A stretch of 14,095 nucleotides of DNA. Source: Pseudofrankia asymbiotica (GTDB lineage Bacteria > Actinomycetota > Actinomycetes > Frankiales > Frankiaceae). The notes below the pieces were generated by a model that made no database searches, was not told where the DNA came from, and saw nothing but the letters and a program-made list of their open reading frames with translations. The position numbers and the translations under genes are program-made. The DNA is taken from assembly GCF_001983105.1 (NCBI RefSeq), contig NZ_MOMC01000009.1, positions 56,298 to 70,392 on the forward strand, read 5' to 3'. Every line of letters begins with the position of its first letter. The stretch's first letter is position 1. Shown here piece by piece: positions 6,307 to 12,099 of the stretch.

Positions 6307-7247
6307 GGCGCGGCACCGGCCGGGGACGCGGCACCCGCGGGGGAGGTGGGAGAGGCGGGGGAGAGGATGACGGAGCGGGTCAGGTGGCGCGGCCGGTCGG
6401 GGTCGAAGCCCTGGCGCCCCGCGAGCGCCACGCCCAGCCGCTGGACCCGGACGAGATCGGCGACCGGGTCGAGGTCGTCGTTGACGATCGTCGCGCCCGT
6501 GCCCACGACGTCGTCGACCAGGCCCGGCGCCGGCTCGCCGAAGATCCAGACGACCCGCCCGGGCTCGGCGATGGAGATCGGCCCGTGCCGGTACTCCAGC
6601 TGGGGGTAGCTCTCCGTCCAGACGCGCGCGGACTCGCGCATCTTCAGCGCCGCCTCGGCCGCGATGCCGGCGCCCCACCCGCTGCCGACGAACGTGAACT
6701 GGCTCGCCGCCTCGACCGCCGGGTCGAGGCCGTGCTCACCGCCGAGGATCCGGGCCGCCTGCACCGCCGCCGCCTCGACGGAGTCACCGAGCGACGCCCG
6801 CAGCAGCGTCAGCGCCGTGGTGGCGAAGACGGTCTGCACGACGGACGCCTCGCCAGCGAAGTCGAGCACGATCGCCGCCTCGGCCTCGGCCTCGACCGGC
6901 GAGCCCGCGACCGAGGTGATGGCGGTGACGGGCGCCGCGGTGGCGCCGACGGCCCGCAGCACCTCGGTCGTCACGCCGGACCGGCTGATGGCGACGACGC
7001 GGTCGTAGCCGCGGGCCGCGGGCCACTGGCCGGCGGCGAACGCGTCGGTCTCACCGGCCCCGGCCGCCTCCCGCAGCGCGGCGTAGGCGGCGGCCATGAA
7101 CCAGGAGGTCCCGCACCCGAGGACGGCGACCCGCTCGCCGGGCCGGGGCAGGAGGTCCGCGACCTGGGGGAGAAGCTCGCACGCCTGGGCCCACGCCCGC
7201 GGCTGTCGGGCGATCTCGCGGCCGGCGTGTGACGTGGTCTCGGTCAT
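6303..7247 (-). CDS. SIS-domain sugar-phosphate isomerase/deaminase (AgaS / GlmS-isomerase-like)
   Basis: The 314 residues form two SIS domains, as in AgaS, FrlB and the isomerase half of GlmS, without the glutaminase domain. SIS1 (about 38-150) contains VLGCGTSWFMA (42-52) and the phosphate-binding loop ISRSGVTTE (87-95). SIS2 (about 184-290) contains FVGSGWGAGIAAEAALKMRE (186-205). It also contains the EYRHGP motif (218-223), whose Glu/His positions match catalytic residues of this family, and PDRPRHLTRSV (283-293). It would interconvert an aldose- or amino-sugar 6-phosphate and a ketose 6-phosphate, feeding the adjacent ketose-phosphate kinase. The ATG at 7247 overlaps the upstream kinase stop (ATGA), with AAGGG four bases before it; the longer frame to 7352 lies inside that kinase and lacks similarity. 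The C-terminus (SPASPT-SPAGAA-SPAGAA-P) is an 18-base repeat expansion. Confidence 0.87.
   Translation of the reverse strand: MTETTSHAGREIARQPRAWAQACELLPQVADLLPRPGERVAVLGCGTSWFMAAAYAALREAAGAGETDAFAAGQWPAARGYDRVVAISRSGVTTEVLRAVGATAAPVTAITSVAGSPVEAEAEAAIVLDFAGEASVVQTVFATTALTLLRASLGDSVEAAAVQAARILGGEHGLDPAVEAASQFTFVGSGWGAGIAAEAALKMRESARVWTESYPQLEYRHGPISIAEPGRVVWIFGEPAPGLVDDVVGTGATIVNDDLDPVADLVRVQRLGVALAGRQGFDPDRPRHLTRSVILSPASPTSPAGAASPAGAAP
6310..6363. repeat. Three 18-base tandem units in the isomerase C-terminal tail
   Basis: Units at 6310-6327 (GCGGCACCGGCCGGGGAC), 6328-6345 (GCGGCACCCGCGGGGGAG) and 6346-6363 (GTGGGAGAGGCGGGGGAG) encode six-residue repeats SPAGAA, SPAGAA and SPASPT at the end of the SIS protein. 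The array lies directly upstream of the overlapping GTG start of the next kinase. Confidence 0.75.
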
Positions 7248-8380
7248 GATGCCCTTCGGTCGTCGACCAGCAGGTCGAGGGTGGGTTGGGCCGCGGTGCC
7301 CCCCACGGCGCGGACCGAGCGGGAGCCGGCGACGACGCCGCGCCGCAGGCATTCGGGCAGCGGCAGCGACCGCAGCCAGGCGTCGAGGAACGCGGCGTTG
7401 AAGCTGTCGCCGGCGCCGGTGGCGTCCACCGGAACCGTCGGTACGGCGGGCACGCTGGCGAGCTCGCCGTCCTCGCCGACCGCGCGCGCACCCCGCTCGC
7501 CGTCCTTGACGACGACGAGCGGGCCGCGGCTGGCGAGGACGCGGCAGGCGGCGATGAGGTCCAGGTCGTCTCCGGCCTCTCCGGCCTCTCCGGCCTCTCC
7601 GGCCTCTCCGGTGACCCCGGCCGCCCCGGCGGCGCGCGCGAGCGCGAGCGCCTCGCGGCGGTTCGGCAGCAGCAGGTCGACATGCGCCAGTAGTGGTTCG
7701 ACGCCGGCCCAGGCCCGGGCGGGATCGTCATTGGTGTCCAGGGACGTGGTCACGCCGGCAGCTCTGAGCTCGGGGAGCAGCTCGGCGAGCCCGGCGGCCA
7801 GCGCCGACTGGAGGAACAGCGAGCAGATGTGGACGTGCCGGAGGCCCGCGGGCTCCGTCTGCTCGCGACCGTCGACCTGCTCGCGACCGTCGACCTGCTC
7901 GACCTGCTCGACCTGCTCGGGCCGCTTGAGTCGTTCGGCGGCGGCGCGGACGTCGGCGGCGGTGAGCGTCGAGATGGTCCCCGTCAGCGTGAGGATGGCG
8001 CGGTCGGCTCCGGTCGACAGGACGACGGTCAGGCCGGTCGGCTGGTCCGGCCGGACGACGAGGGTGCTCGTGTCGACCCCGGCCGCCGCCAGCGCGCTCG
8101 TCATCGTCGCGCCGAGACTGTCCGCGCCGATCGCCGCGACGAGGGCGACGGGGCGCCCGAGCCTGGCGAAGCCGTGGGCCGTGATCCCGGCGGAGCCGCC
8201 CACGACCAGCGCGGCGGTGTCGAGCAGCTGCTCGGCCTGGCCGAACCGGGGCACGACGTCGCCGCCCAGGACCAGGTCGGGGTTGAGGTCGCCGACGACG
8301 AGCACCCGGCGGGAGCGCGCGCGGCGGGGCCGCGCGCGATCGGCGTCCGCGCGGTCGGCGCGCACCCCGTCCTCCGGCAT
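7244..8380 (-). CDS. PfkB/ribokinase-family carbohydrate kinase, first gene of the catabolic operon
   Basis: From the ATG at 8380 the protein has 378 residues, longer than the family norm of about 300-330. Core features are VLVVGDLNPDLVLGG (26-40), the sugar-binding region GGSAGITAHGFARLG (61-75), LLLPNRREA (236-244), VVVKDGERGA (289-298) and the catalytic DATGAGDSFNAAF (319-331, Asp325 the base). The extra length is an Arg/Asp-rich N-terminus (1-24) and two repeat-coded insertions at about 154-174 and 258-270. The substrate is unknown; in context it would phosphorylate the free sugar released by the GH4 enzyme before the SIS isomerase acts. An upstream in-frame GTG at 8416 lies inside the palindrome at 8406-8419, so I prefer 8380. 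No ribosome site is seen there; the -10-like TACGAC (8392-8397) would give a very short leader. Confidence 0.88.
   Translation of the reverse strand: MPEDGVRADRADADRARPRRARSRRVLVVGDLNPDLVLGGDVVPRFGQAEQLLDTAALVVGGSAGITAHGFARLGRPVALVAAIGADSLGATMTSALAAAGVDTSTLVVRPDQPTGLTVVLSTGADRAILTLTGTISTLTAADVRAAAERLKRPEQVEQVEQVDGREQVDGREQTEPAGLRHVHICSLFLQSALAAGLAELLPELRAAGVTTSLDTNDDPARAWAGVEPLLAHVDLLLPNRREALALARAAGAAGVTGEAGEAGEAGEAGDDLDLIAACRVLASRGPLVVVKDGERGARAVGEDGELASVPAVPTVPVDATGAGDSFNAAFLDAWLRSLPLPECLRRGVVAGSRSVRAVGGTAAQPTLDLLVDDRRAS
7569..7613. repeat. Five 9-base tandem units in the PfkB kinase gene
   Basis: Four exact TCTCCGGCC copies (7569-7577, 7578-7586, 7587-7595, 7596-7604) are followed by TCTCCGGTG (7605-7613). 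On the coding strand they give GEAGEAGEAGEAG in a loop after the LPNRREAL motif, the equivalent place to the insertion in the other kinase. Confidence 0.92.
7859..7921. repeat. 18-base x2 plus 9-base x3 tandem array in the PfkB kinase gene
   Basis: CTGCTCGCGACCGTCGAC occurs exactly twice (7859-7876, 7877-7894), followed by CTGCTCGAC twice (7895-7903, 7904-7912) and CTGCTCGGG (7913-7921). It encodes the charged insertion EQVEQVEQVDGREQVDGREQ. The 18-base unit looks like a duplicated and diverged 9-base unit. Confidence 0.92.
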
Positions 8381-8391
8381 GGCGCCAGTGT

Positions 8392-8420
8392 GTCGTAAGC
8401 CGTTCTTTGTGTCCACAAAC
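8392..8420 (-). promoter_or_regulatory. Promoter and palindromic operator of the catabolic operon
   Basis: TTTGTG-TC-CACAAA (8406-8419) is a perfect 6-bp dyad with a 2-base centre in the short region between the divergent kinase and GH4 genes. On the minus strand TACGAC (8397-8392) is a -10-like box, and GTTTGT (8420-8415), 17 bases upstream, would be the -35 and overlaps the dyad. This is where a repressor such as the nearby DeoR-family protein would bind. The promoter boxes are weak matches and the regulator assignment is inferred. Confidence 0.55.
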
Positions 8421-8478
8421 GCTCAGAAAAGGTGATTGATCCTGTCCCTTTCGCGCGTCGCCGTGCGATGCTCGCCGC

Positions 8479-9795
8479 GTGACCACCGTCTGCTTCGTCG
8501 GCGCCGGCTCCGCCGAGTTCACCCGGCAGCTGCTGCGCGACCTGTTGACCTACGACGACCTCGGGCCGCTGACGCTCGTCATGCACGACGTCGACCCCCG
8601 CCGCCTCGAGCTCGCGGAGAACCTGGCGCGCGTCGCGGTCGAGCGCCACGCGCGCGAGGCCACCATCCGCGGGTCGCTCGACCGCGCGGCCGCGGTGAGC
8701 GGCGCCGACTTCGTCATCAACGCGGTCAACATCGGCGGCCACGCCGCGACGCTGACCGACTTCGAGGTCCCGGCCCGGTTCGGCCTGCGCCAGACGATCG
8801 CCGACACGCTGGGCCCCGGCGGTGTCTTCCGCGGGCTGCGGACCTTCGGCTTCCTCGACGGCCTGGCGACCGACCTGCGCGCCGAGGCGCCCGACGCCTG
8901 GCTGCTGAACTACACCAACCCGATGGCGATGAACATCCAGTTCCTCACCACCCGCCATCCGGAGCTGAAGGTCCTGGGGCTGTGCCACTCCGTCTACTGG
9001 ACGGTGCACGACCTGTGCGAGCTGATCGGCGTCCCGTTCGGCGACGTGTCGTTCCACAGCGCCGGGGTCAACCACCAGGCCTGGGTGCTGCGCTGGGAGC
9101 GCGACGGCGTGGACCTGTACCCGGAGCTGGACCGCCGCATCGCCGCGGACCCGCAGCTGCGCCGCCGGGTCCGCGTCGACATGTACCGCCGGCTCGGCTT
9201 CTACCCGACCGAGACCAGCGAGCACTCCGCCGAGTACGTCCCCTGGTACCTGCGCGAGCCGCGCGAGGTCGAGCGGTTGCGGATACCGATCGACGACTAC
9301 GTGGGGATCAGCGCTCGCAACCTGGCCGACGTCGAGGCGCTGATGCCGGTGGTGGCGGCCGGCGGGTACGTCGAGCCGGAGGAGGAGGCGGCCGAGTACG
9401 CCCCGCAGGTGATCCACAGCATGGTCACCGGGACGGCGCGCACGATCCAGGCGACCGTGCGCAACGACGCGCTCATCGACAACCTGCCGGCCGGGGCGGC
9501 GGTGGAGGTCCCGTGCCGCGTCGACGCGACCGGTGCGGCCCCGCTCCCCGCCGGCGACCTGCCAGCGCAGTGCGCGGCCCTCAACCGGACGTTCCTGTCG
9601 GTGGTCGACCTGACGGTGCGGGCGGCCACCCTTGGCAGGCCGGACCACATCCGGCACGCGCTGATGGCCGATCCCAACACCGCGGCCAGCCTGAGCGTGG
9701 AGGAGATCTGGCGGCTGGCGGACGAACTGGTGGCGGCGCACGGCGAGCGGCTGCCGGAGCCGCTGCGGGTGCGGCTCGGCGACCCCGTGTCCTGA
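8479..9795 (+). CDS. Glycoside hydrolase family 4 (NAD/Mn-dependent), MelA-like alpha-galactosidase or relative
   Basis: GH4 enzymes hydrolyse glycosides by a redox-elimination mechanism needing NAD and a divalent metal. This 438-residue protein has the N-terminal dinucleotide loop VGAGSAEF (7-14), followed by ADFVINAVNIGGH (76-88) and NYTNPM (144-149). GLCHSVYW (167-174) carries Cys169/His170, GVNHQAWVL (196-204) carries His199, and the block FYPTETSEHSAEYVPWY (241-257) is typical of MelA-type members. Cys169 and His199 should bind the metal. No signal peptide is present, so it acts on an imported, probably unphosphorylated, glycoside. Specificity (alpha-galactoside, galacturonide, glucuronide) cannot be settled by motif. 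The GTG at 8479 begins directly at the family N-terminus; no ribosome site is visible upstream, so the mRNA may be leaderless. It is divergent from the catabolic operon. Confidence 0.9.
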   Translation: MTTVCFVGAGSAEFTRQLLRDLLTYDDLGPLTLVMHDVDPRRLELAENLARVAVERHAREATIRGSLDRAAAVSGADFVINAVNIGGHAATLTDFEVPARFGLRQTIADTLGPGGVFRGLRTFGFLDGLATDLRAEAPDAWLLNYTNPMAMNIQFLTTRHPELKVLGLCHSVYWTVHDLCELIGVPFGDVSFHSAGVNHQAWVLRWERDGVDLYPELDRRIAADPQLRRRVRVDMYRRLGFYPTETSEHSAEYVPWYLREPREVERLRIPIDDYVGISARNLADVEALMPVVAAGGYVEPEEEAAEYAPQVIHSMVTGTARTIQATVRNDALIDNLPAGAAVEVPCRVDATGAAPLPAGDLPAQCAALNRTFLSVVDLTVRAATLGRPDHIRHALMADPNTAASLSVEEIWRLADELVAAHGERLPEPLRVRLGDPVS

Positions 9796-9820
9796 CGCCT
9801 GGCCGTCAGGGCGCCGGCCG

Positions 9821-9837
9821 CCGGGGCCGCCCCCCGG
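9821..9837. terminator. Hairpin between convergent GH4 and DeoR genes
   Basis: CCGGGG (9821-9826) and CCCCGG (9832-9837) form a perfect 6-bp stem with a 5-base CCGCC loop. It lies in the 42-base gap between the stop codons of the two convergent genes. It could terminate both transcripts; there is no T-tract on either side. Confidence 0.5.
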
Positions 9838-10617
9838 TCAGGGCGCCGTGGCGGCGTCGACCACGTGGACGGTCGGGCCGAGCCGCTCGAGCGCGGCGAC
9901 CTCCTCGGCGCTGATGCCGGAGTCGGTGACCAGGTCCGAGGCCGCCGAGACGTCGCTGATCTTGGCGAAGCTGCGCTTTCCGATCTTGCTGGAGTCCGCC
10001 ACGACGATGACACGCTCGGCCGCCCGCAGCAGGGACTGGTTGGTGTGCGCCTCGACCTCGTGGTGGGTGGTGAACCCGGCGACGGGGTCGACGCCGTCGA
10101 CACCCACGATGGCGACGTCGACGTTGATGTTGGACAGGGTCAGGTCGGCCAGCGGGCCGACGAGCTCGTAGGACTCGCCGCGCACGCTGCCGCCGCACAC
10201 CACGAGCTCGATGTTCGCGCGGACCGCCAGCTCCGAGGCGATGTTGAGCGCGCTCGTCACCACCCGCAGACCGGGCCGGGACGCGAGCATCCGGGCGACC
10301 TCGGTCGTGGTCGAGCCGCCGTTGATGCCCAGCGAGCCGACGTCGTCGGGCAGCAGGCGCGCGACGCACTGCGCGATTGCGCGTTTGGCCTCGTGGCGCT
10401 GGCCGCCGCGGTAACGCATCGGTAGCTCGTAGAGCACGCCCGACGCGACCGCCCCACCGTGGGTACGGGTGAGAAGTTGTTGCTCCTCCAGCAGGTGCAG
10501 GTCGCGGCGGATCGAGGCCCGCGAGAGCTTGAGGTCCTGGGCGAGGTCGTCGACTCCCACCGAGCCGGTCTCGTTGAGCCGCTGGAGGATGATCCCTAAA
10601 CGGTCTTCGCGGCGCAT
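9838..10617 (-). CDS. DeoR-family transcriptional regulator of the sugar locus
   Basis: DeoR-family proteins are usually repressors of sugar operons that respond to a phosphorylated sugar. From the ATG at 10617 the protein has 259 residues. The N-terminal winged helix-turn-helix (about 3-58) reads REDRLGIILQRLNETGSVGVDDLAQDLKLSRASIRRDLHLLEEQQLLTRTHGGA, very typical of the family. The DeoRC effector domain (about 74-232) contains LGINGGSTTTEVARML (96-111), VVTSALNIA (119-127), VCGGSVR (140-146), VGVDGVD (171-177) and VVADSSKIGKRSFAKI (205-220). A longer start at 10641 adds eight residues with no family similarity. A TATCGT box (plus 10625-10630) just upstream of 10617 suggests a leaderless start. 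It lies between GH4 and the transporter operon and likely controls the three transcription units around it; this is inference from position and shared sites. Confidence 0.9.
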   Translation of the reverse strand: MRREDRLGIILQRLNETGSVGVDDLAQDLKLSRASIRRDLHLLEEQQLLTRTHGGAVASGVLYELPMRYRGGQRHEAKRAIAQCVARLLPDDVGSLGINGGSTTTEVARMLASRPGLRVVTSALNIASELAVRANIELVVCGGSVRGESYELVGPLADLTLSNINVDVAIVGVDGVDPVAGFTTHHEVEAHTNQSLLRAAERVIVVADSSKIGKRSFAKISDVSAASDLVTDSGISAEEVAALERLGPTVHVVDAATAP

Positions 10618-10640
10618 GCCTGCACGATACGCGCATCTCA

Positions 10641-10700
10641 CTGCTCGTTTGTCCGTACGTCTTGACCGTTTTGGGCACTAAGTGCAACACTGCGCACAAT
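10641..10700 (+). promoter_or_regulatory. Regulatory region between deoR-like gene and transporter operon
   Basis: Three signals lie here. CTGCTCGTTTGT (10641-10652) reads ACAAACGAGCAG on the minus strand and matches ACAAACGCTCAG (8415-8426) in front of GH4 at 10 of 12 bases. GCACT-A-AGTGC (10675-10685) is a perfect palindrome. TTGGGC (10671-10676) and CACAAT (10695-10700), 18 bases apart, are plausible -35 and -10 boxes for the transporter operon, so the palindrome sits inside that promoter like an operator. The match to promoter consensus is modest. Confidence 0.5.
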
Positions 10701-10706
10701 AGTTGA

Positions 10707-10737
10707 TCGATCATGCGCGATTTGCTCGCGCGATCGA
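10707..10737 (+). promoter_or_regulatory. Strong hairpin in the transporter operon leader
   Basis: TCGATC-AT-GCGCGA (10707-10720) pairs with TCGCGCGATCGA (10726-10737): twelve base pairs, a two-base AT bulge and a five-base TTTGC loop. It falls at or just after the predicted transcription start and 17 bases before the AAGGAG ribosome site (10754-10759) of the binding-protein gene. It could stabilise the 5' end of the mRNA or act as a DNA operator. Confidence 0.6.
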
Positions 10738-10767
10738 CCCAGCCGCGTCGACCAAGGAGCGCCGACC

Positions 10768-12099
10768 ATGGCTTCCCGCCCTGTAGCCAGTACCTGGATC
10801 GCGACACGGGGGCGGCGGCTGGGGGCGCTGACAGCGAGCACCCTGCTGGTGGCCGCCACGGTCGCCGCCTGCGGCGGGGGTGGGAGCGGGGGCAGTGGGA
10901 CCGCCGACGACCCGACGACGATCACGCTGACGCACGGCTACACCGACGCCGAGGCGGCGGCGATCACGTCCCTGGTCGGCGAGTGGAACACCGACCACCC
11001 GACGACCAAGGTGAAGATCGAGTTCAACGGCGGGAACGACAACGCGCTGCAGAAGACCGTCGCGGGCTTCACGGCCGGCAACTATCCCGACGTCGCCTAC
11101 GAGTTCGGCTCGTCGGCCGCCCAGCTGGCCCGCCAGCCGAAGCTGATCGACCTCACCGCCACGGTGGCCTCGCCCGCCTTCGACTGGGACGACTTCTACC
11201 CGTCCGAGCGCGAGGCCACCACCGTCGACGGGAAGGTCGTCGGGATCCCGGCGCTCGTGGACAACCTGAGCCTCGTCTACAACAAGAAGCTGTTCGAGCA
11301 GGCCGGGGTCGCGCCGCCCACGGACTCCTGGACCTGGGAGGACTTCCGCGCCGCGGCGAAGAAGCTCACCGACCCGGCCAGCAAGTCCTTCGGCTGGGCG
11401 TATGTGAACGACGGCAGCGAGGACACCGTGTGGCGGTACCTCCCGCTGCTCTGGCAGGCCGGCGGTGACCTGCTCACCGAGGACAACAAGGCGCCCGCGT
11501 TCGACTCGGCCGCCGGGCTCGCCGCCCTGGGGCAGCTGCGGGACATGGTCGTCACCGACAGGTCCGTGTACCTGGACACCGGCAACCAGAACTACCTGAA
11601 CCTCTTCAACAGCGGCAAGATCGCGATGCTGTGGACCGGCCCGTGGGACCTGTCCAGCATCACGTCCGACGTCGACTACGGCGTGAGCGTCCTGCCGGGC
11701 TACCAGGGCAACCACGAGACGGTCTCGGGCCCCGACATCTACATGCTCTTCGACCACTCCGGCCCGCGGCACCAGGTCGCGATCGACTTCATCACCTGGC
11801 TCACCTCGGCGAAGGTGCACCTGAAGTTCTCCATCGCGACCGGTGACCTGCCGCTGCGCAAGTCGGAGACGGCGCTTCCGGAGTACCAGACCTTCCTGCA
11901 GAAGTACCCGGGCGCGAAGGTGTTCGTCGACAACCTCGACAACGTGCGGCACGTCCGCCCGAACATCGCCTCCTACGCCGAGGTGTCCACCGCGGTGGGG
12001 CAGATGGTGCAGTCCGTGCTCCTCGGGCAGGCCCAGCCGCAGGCGGCCCTCGACTCCGCCAAGGCGCAGGTGACGTCCGCGCTGTCCCAGCACTCGTGA
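10768..12099 (+). CDS. Carbohydrate ABC transporter solute-binding lipoprotein (CUT1, MalE/UgpB type)
   Basis: This 443-residue binding protein is anchored outside the membrane and delivers a sugar or glycoside to the two permeases that follow. The N-terminus has Arg residues (13-17), a hydrophobic stretch (about 19-34) and a lipobox VAAC with Cys35 as the lipidation site. A Gly/Ser linker (36-43) precedes the mature domain, which starts at about TITLTHGYTDAEAAAI. Family 1 solute-binding features include NYPDVAYEFG, GIPALVDNLSLVYNKKLFEQAGV (DxxxLYYNK-like), SWTWEDFRAAAKKLTDP, GKIAMLWTGPWDLSSI and a C-terminal helical part ending SALSQHS. AAGGAG lies 8 bases before the ATG. The gene leads an operon and its stop overlaps the next start (GTGA). 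Ligand identity cannot be read; context suggests a glycoside cut by the GH4 enzyme. Confidence 0.94.
   Translation: MASRPVASTWIATRGRRLGALTASTLLVAATVAACGGGGSGGSGTADDPTTITLTHGYTDAEAAAITSLVGEWNTDHPTTKVKIEFNGGNDNALQKTVAGFTAGNYPDVAYEFGSSAAQLARQPKLIDLTATVASPAFDWDDFYPSEREATTVDGKVVGIPALVDNLSLVYNKKLFEQAGVAPPTDSWTWEDFRAAAKKLTDPASKSFGWAYVNDGSEDTVWRYLPLLWQAGGDLLTEDNKAPAFDSAAGLAALGQLRDMVVTDRSVYLDTGNQNYLNLFNSGKIAMLWTGPWDLSSITSDVDYGVSVLPGYQGNHETVSGPDIYMLFDHSGPRHQVAIDFITWLTSAKVHLKFSIATGDLPLRKSETALPEYQTFLQKYPGAKVFVDNLDNVRHVRPNIASYAEVSTAVGQMVQSVLLGQAQPQAALDSAKAQVTSALSQHS

Noticed and set aside
4403..7921. CRISPR array or riboswitch-like repeats
   Set aside because: The units are 9 or 18 bases, contiguous without spacers and in frame with coding sequence, so they are tandem coding repeats.
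8101..9741. 546-codon open frame on the minus strand opposite GH4
   Set aside because: It is antisense to a well-supported GH4 gene, is rich in Arg/Asp/Val/Gln typical of the shadow frame of high-GC codons, and shows no recognisable domain.
3276..9795. Sulfoquinovose (sulfo-EMP type) degradation cluster
   Set aside because: A kinase, isomerase and aldolase would fit, but the glycosidase has clear GH4/MelA-type motifs, not those of known sulfoquinovosidases, and no sulfolactaldehyde dehydrogenase/reductase or sulfonate exporter is present. The window ends at 14095, so it cannot be fully excluded.
9805..9848. 12-base direct repeat GTCAGGGCGCCG at 9805-9816 and 9837-9848
   Set aside because: The second copy covers the regulator stop codon and the first lies just after the GH4 stop. 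It is likely a small local duplication in GC-rich DNA with no evident function beyond the hairpin between them.
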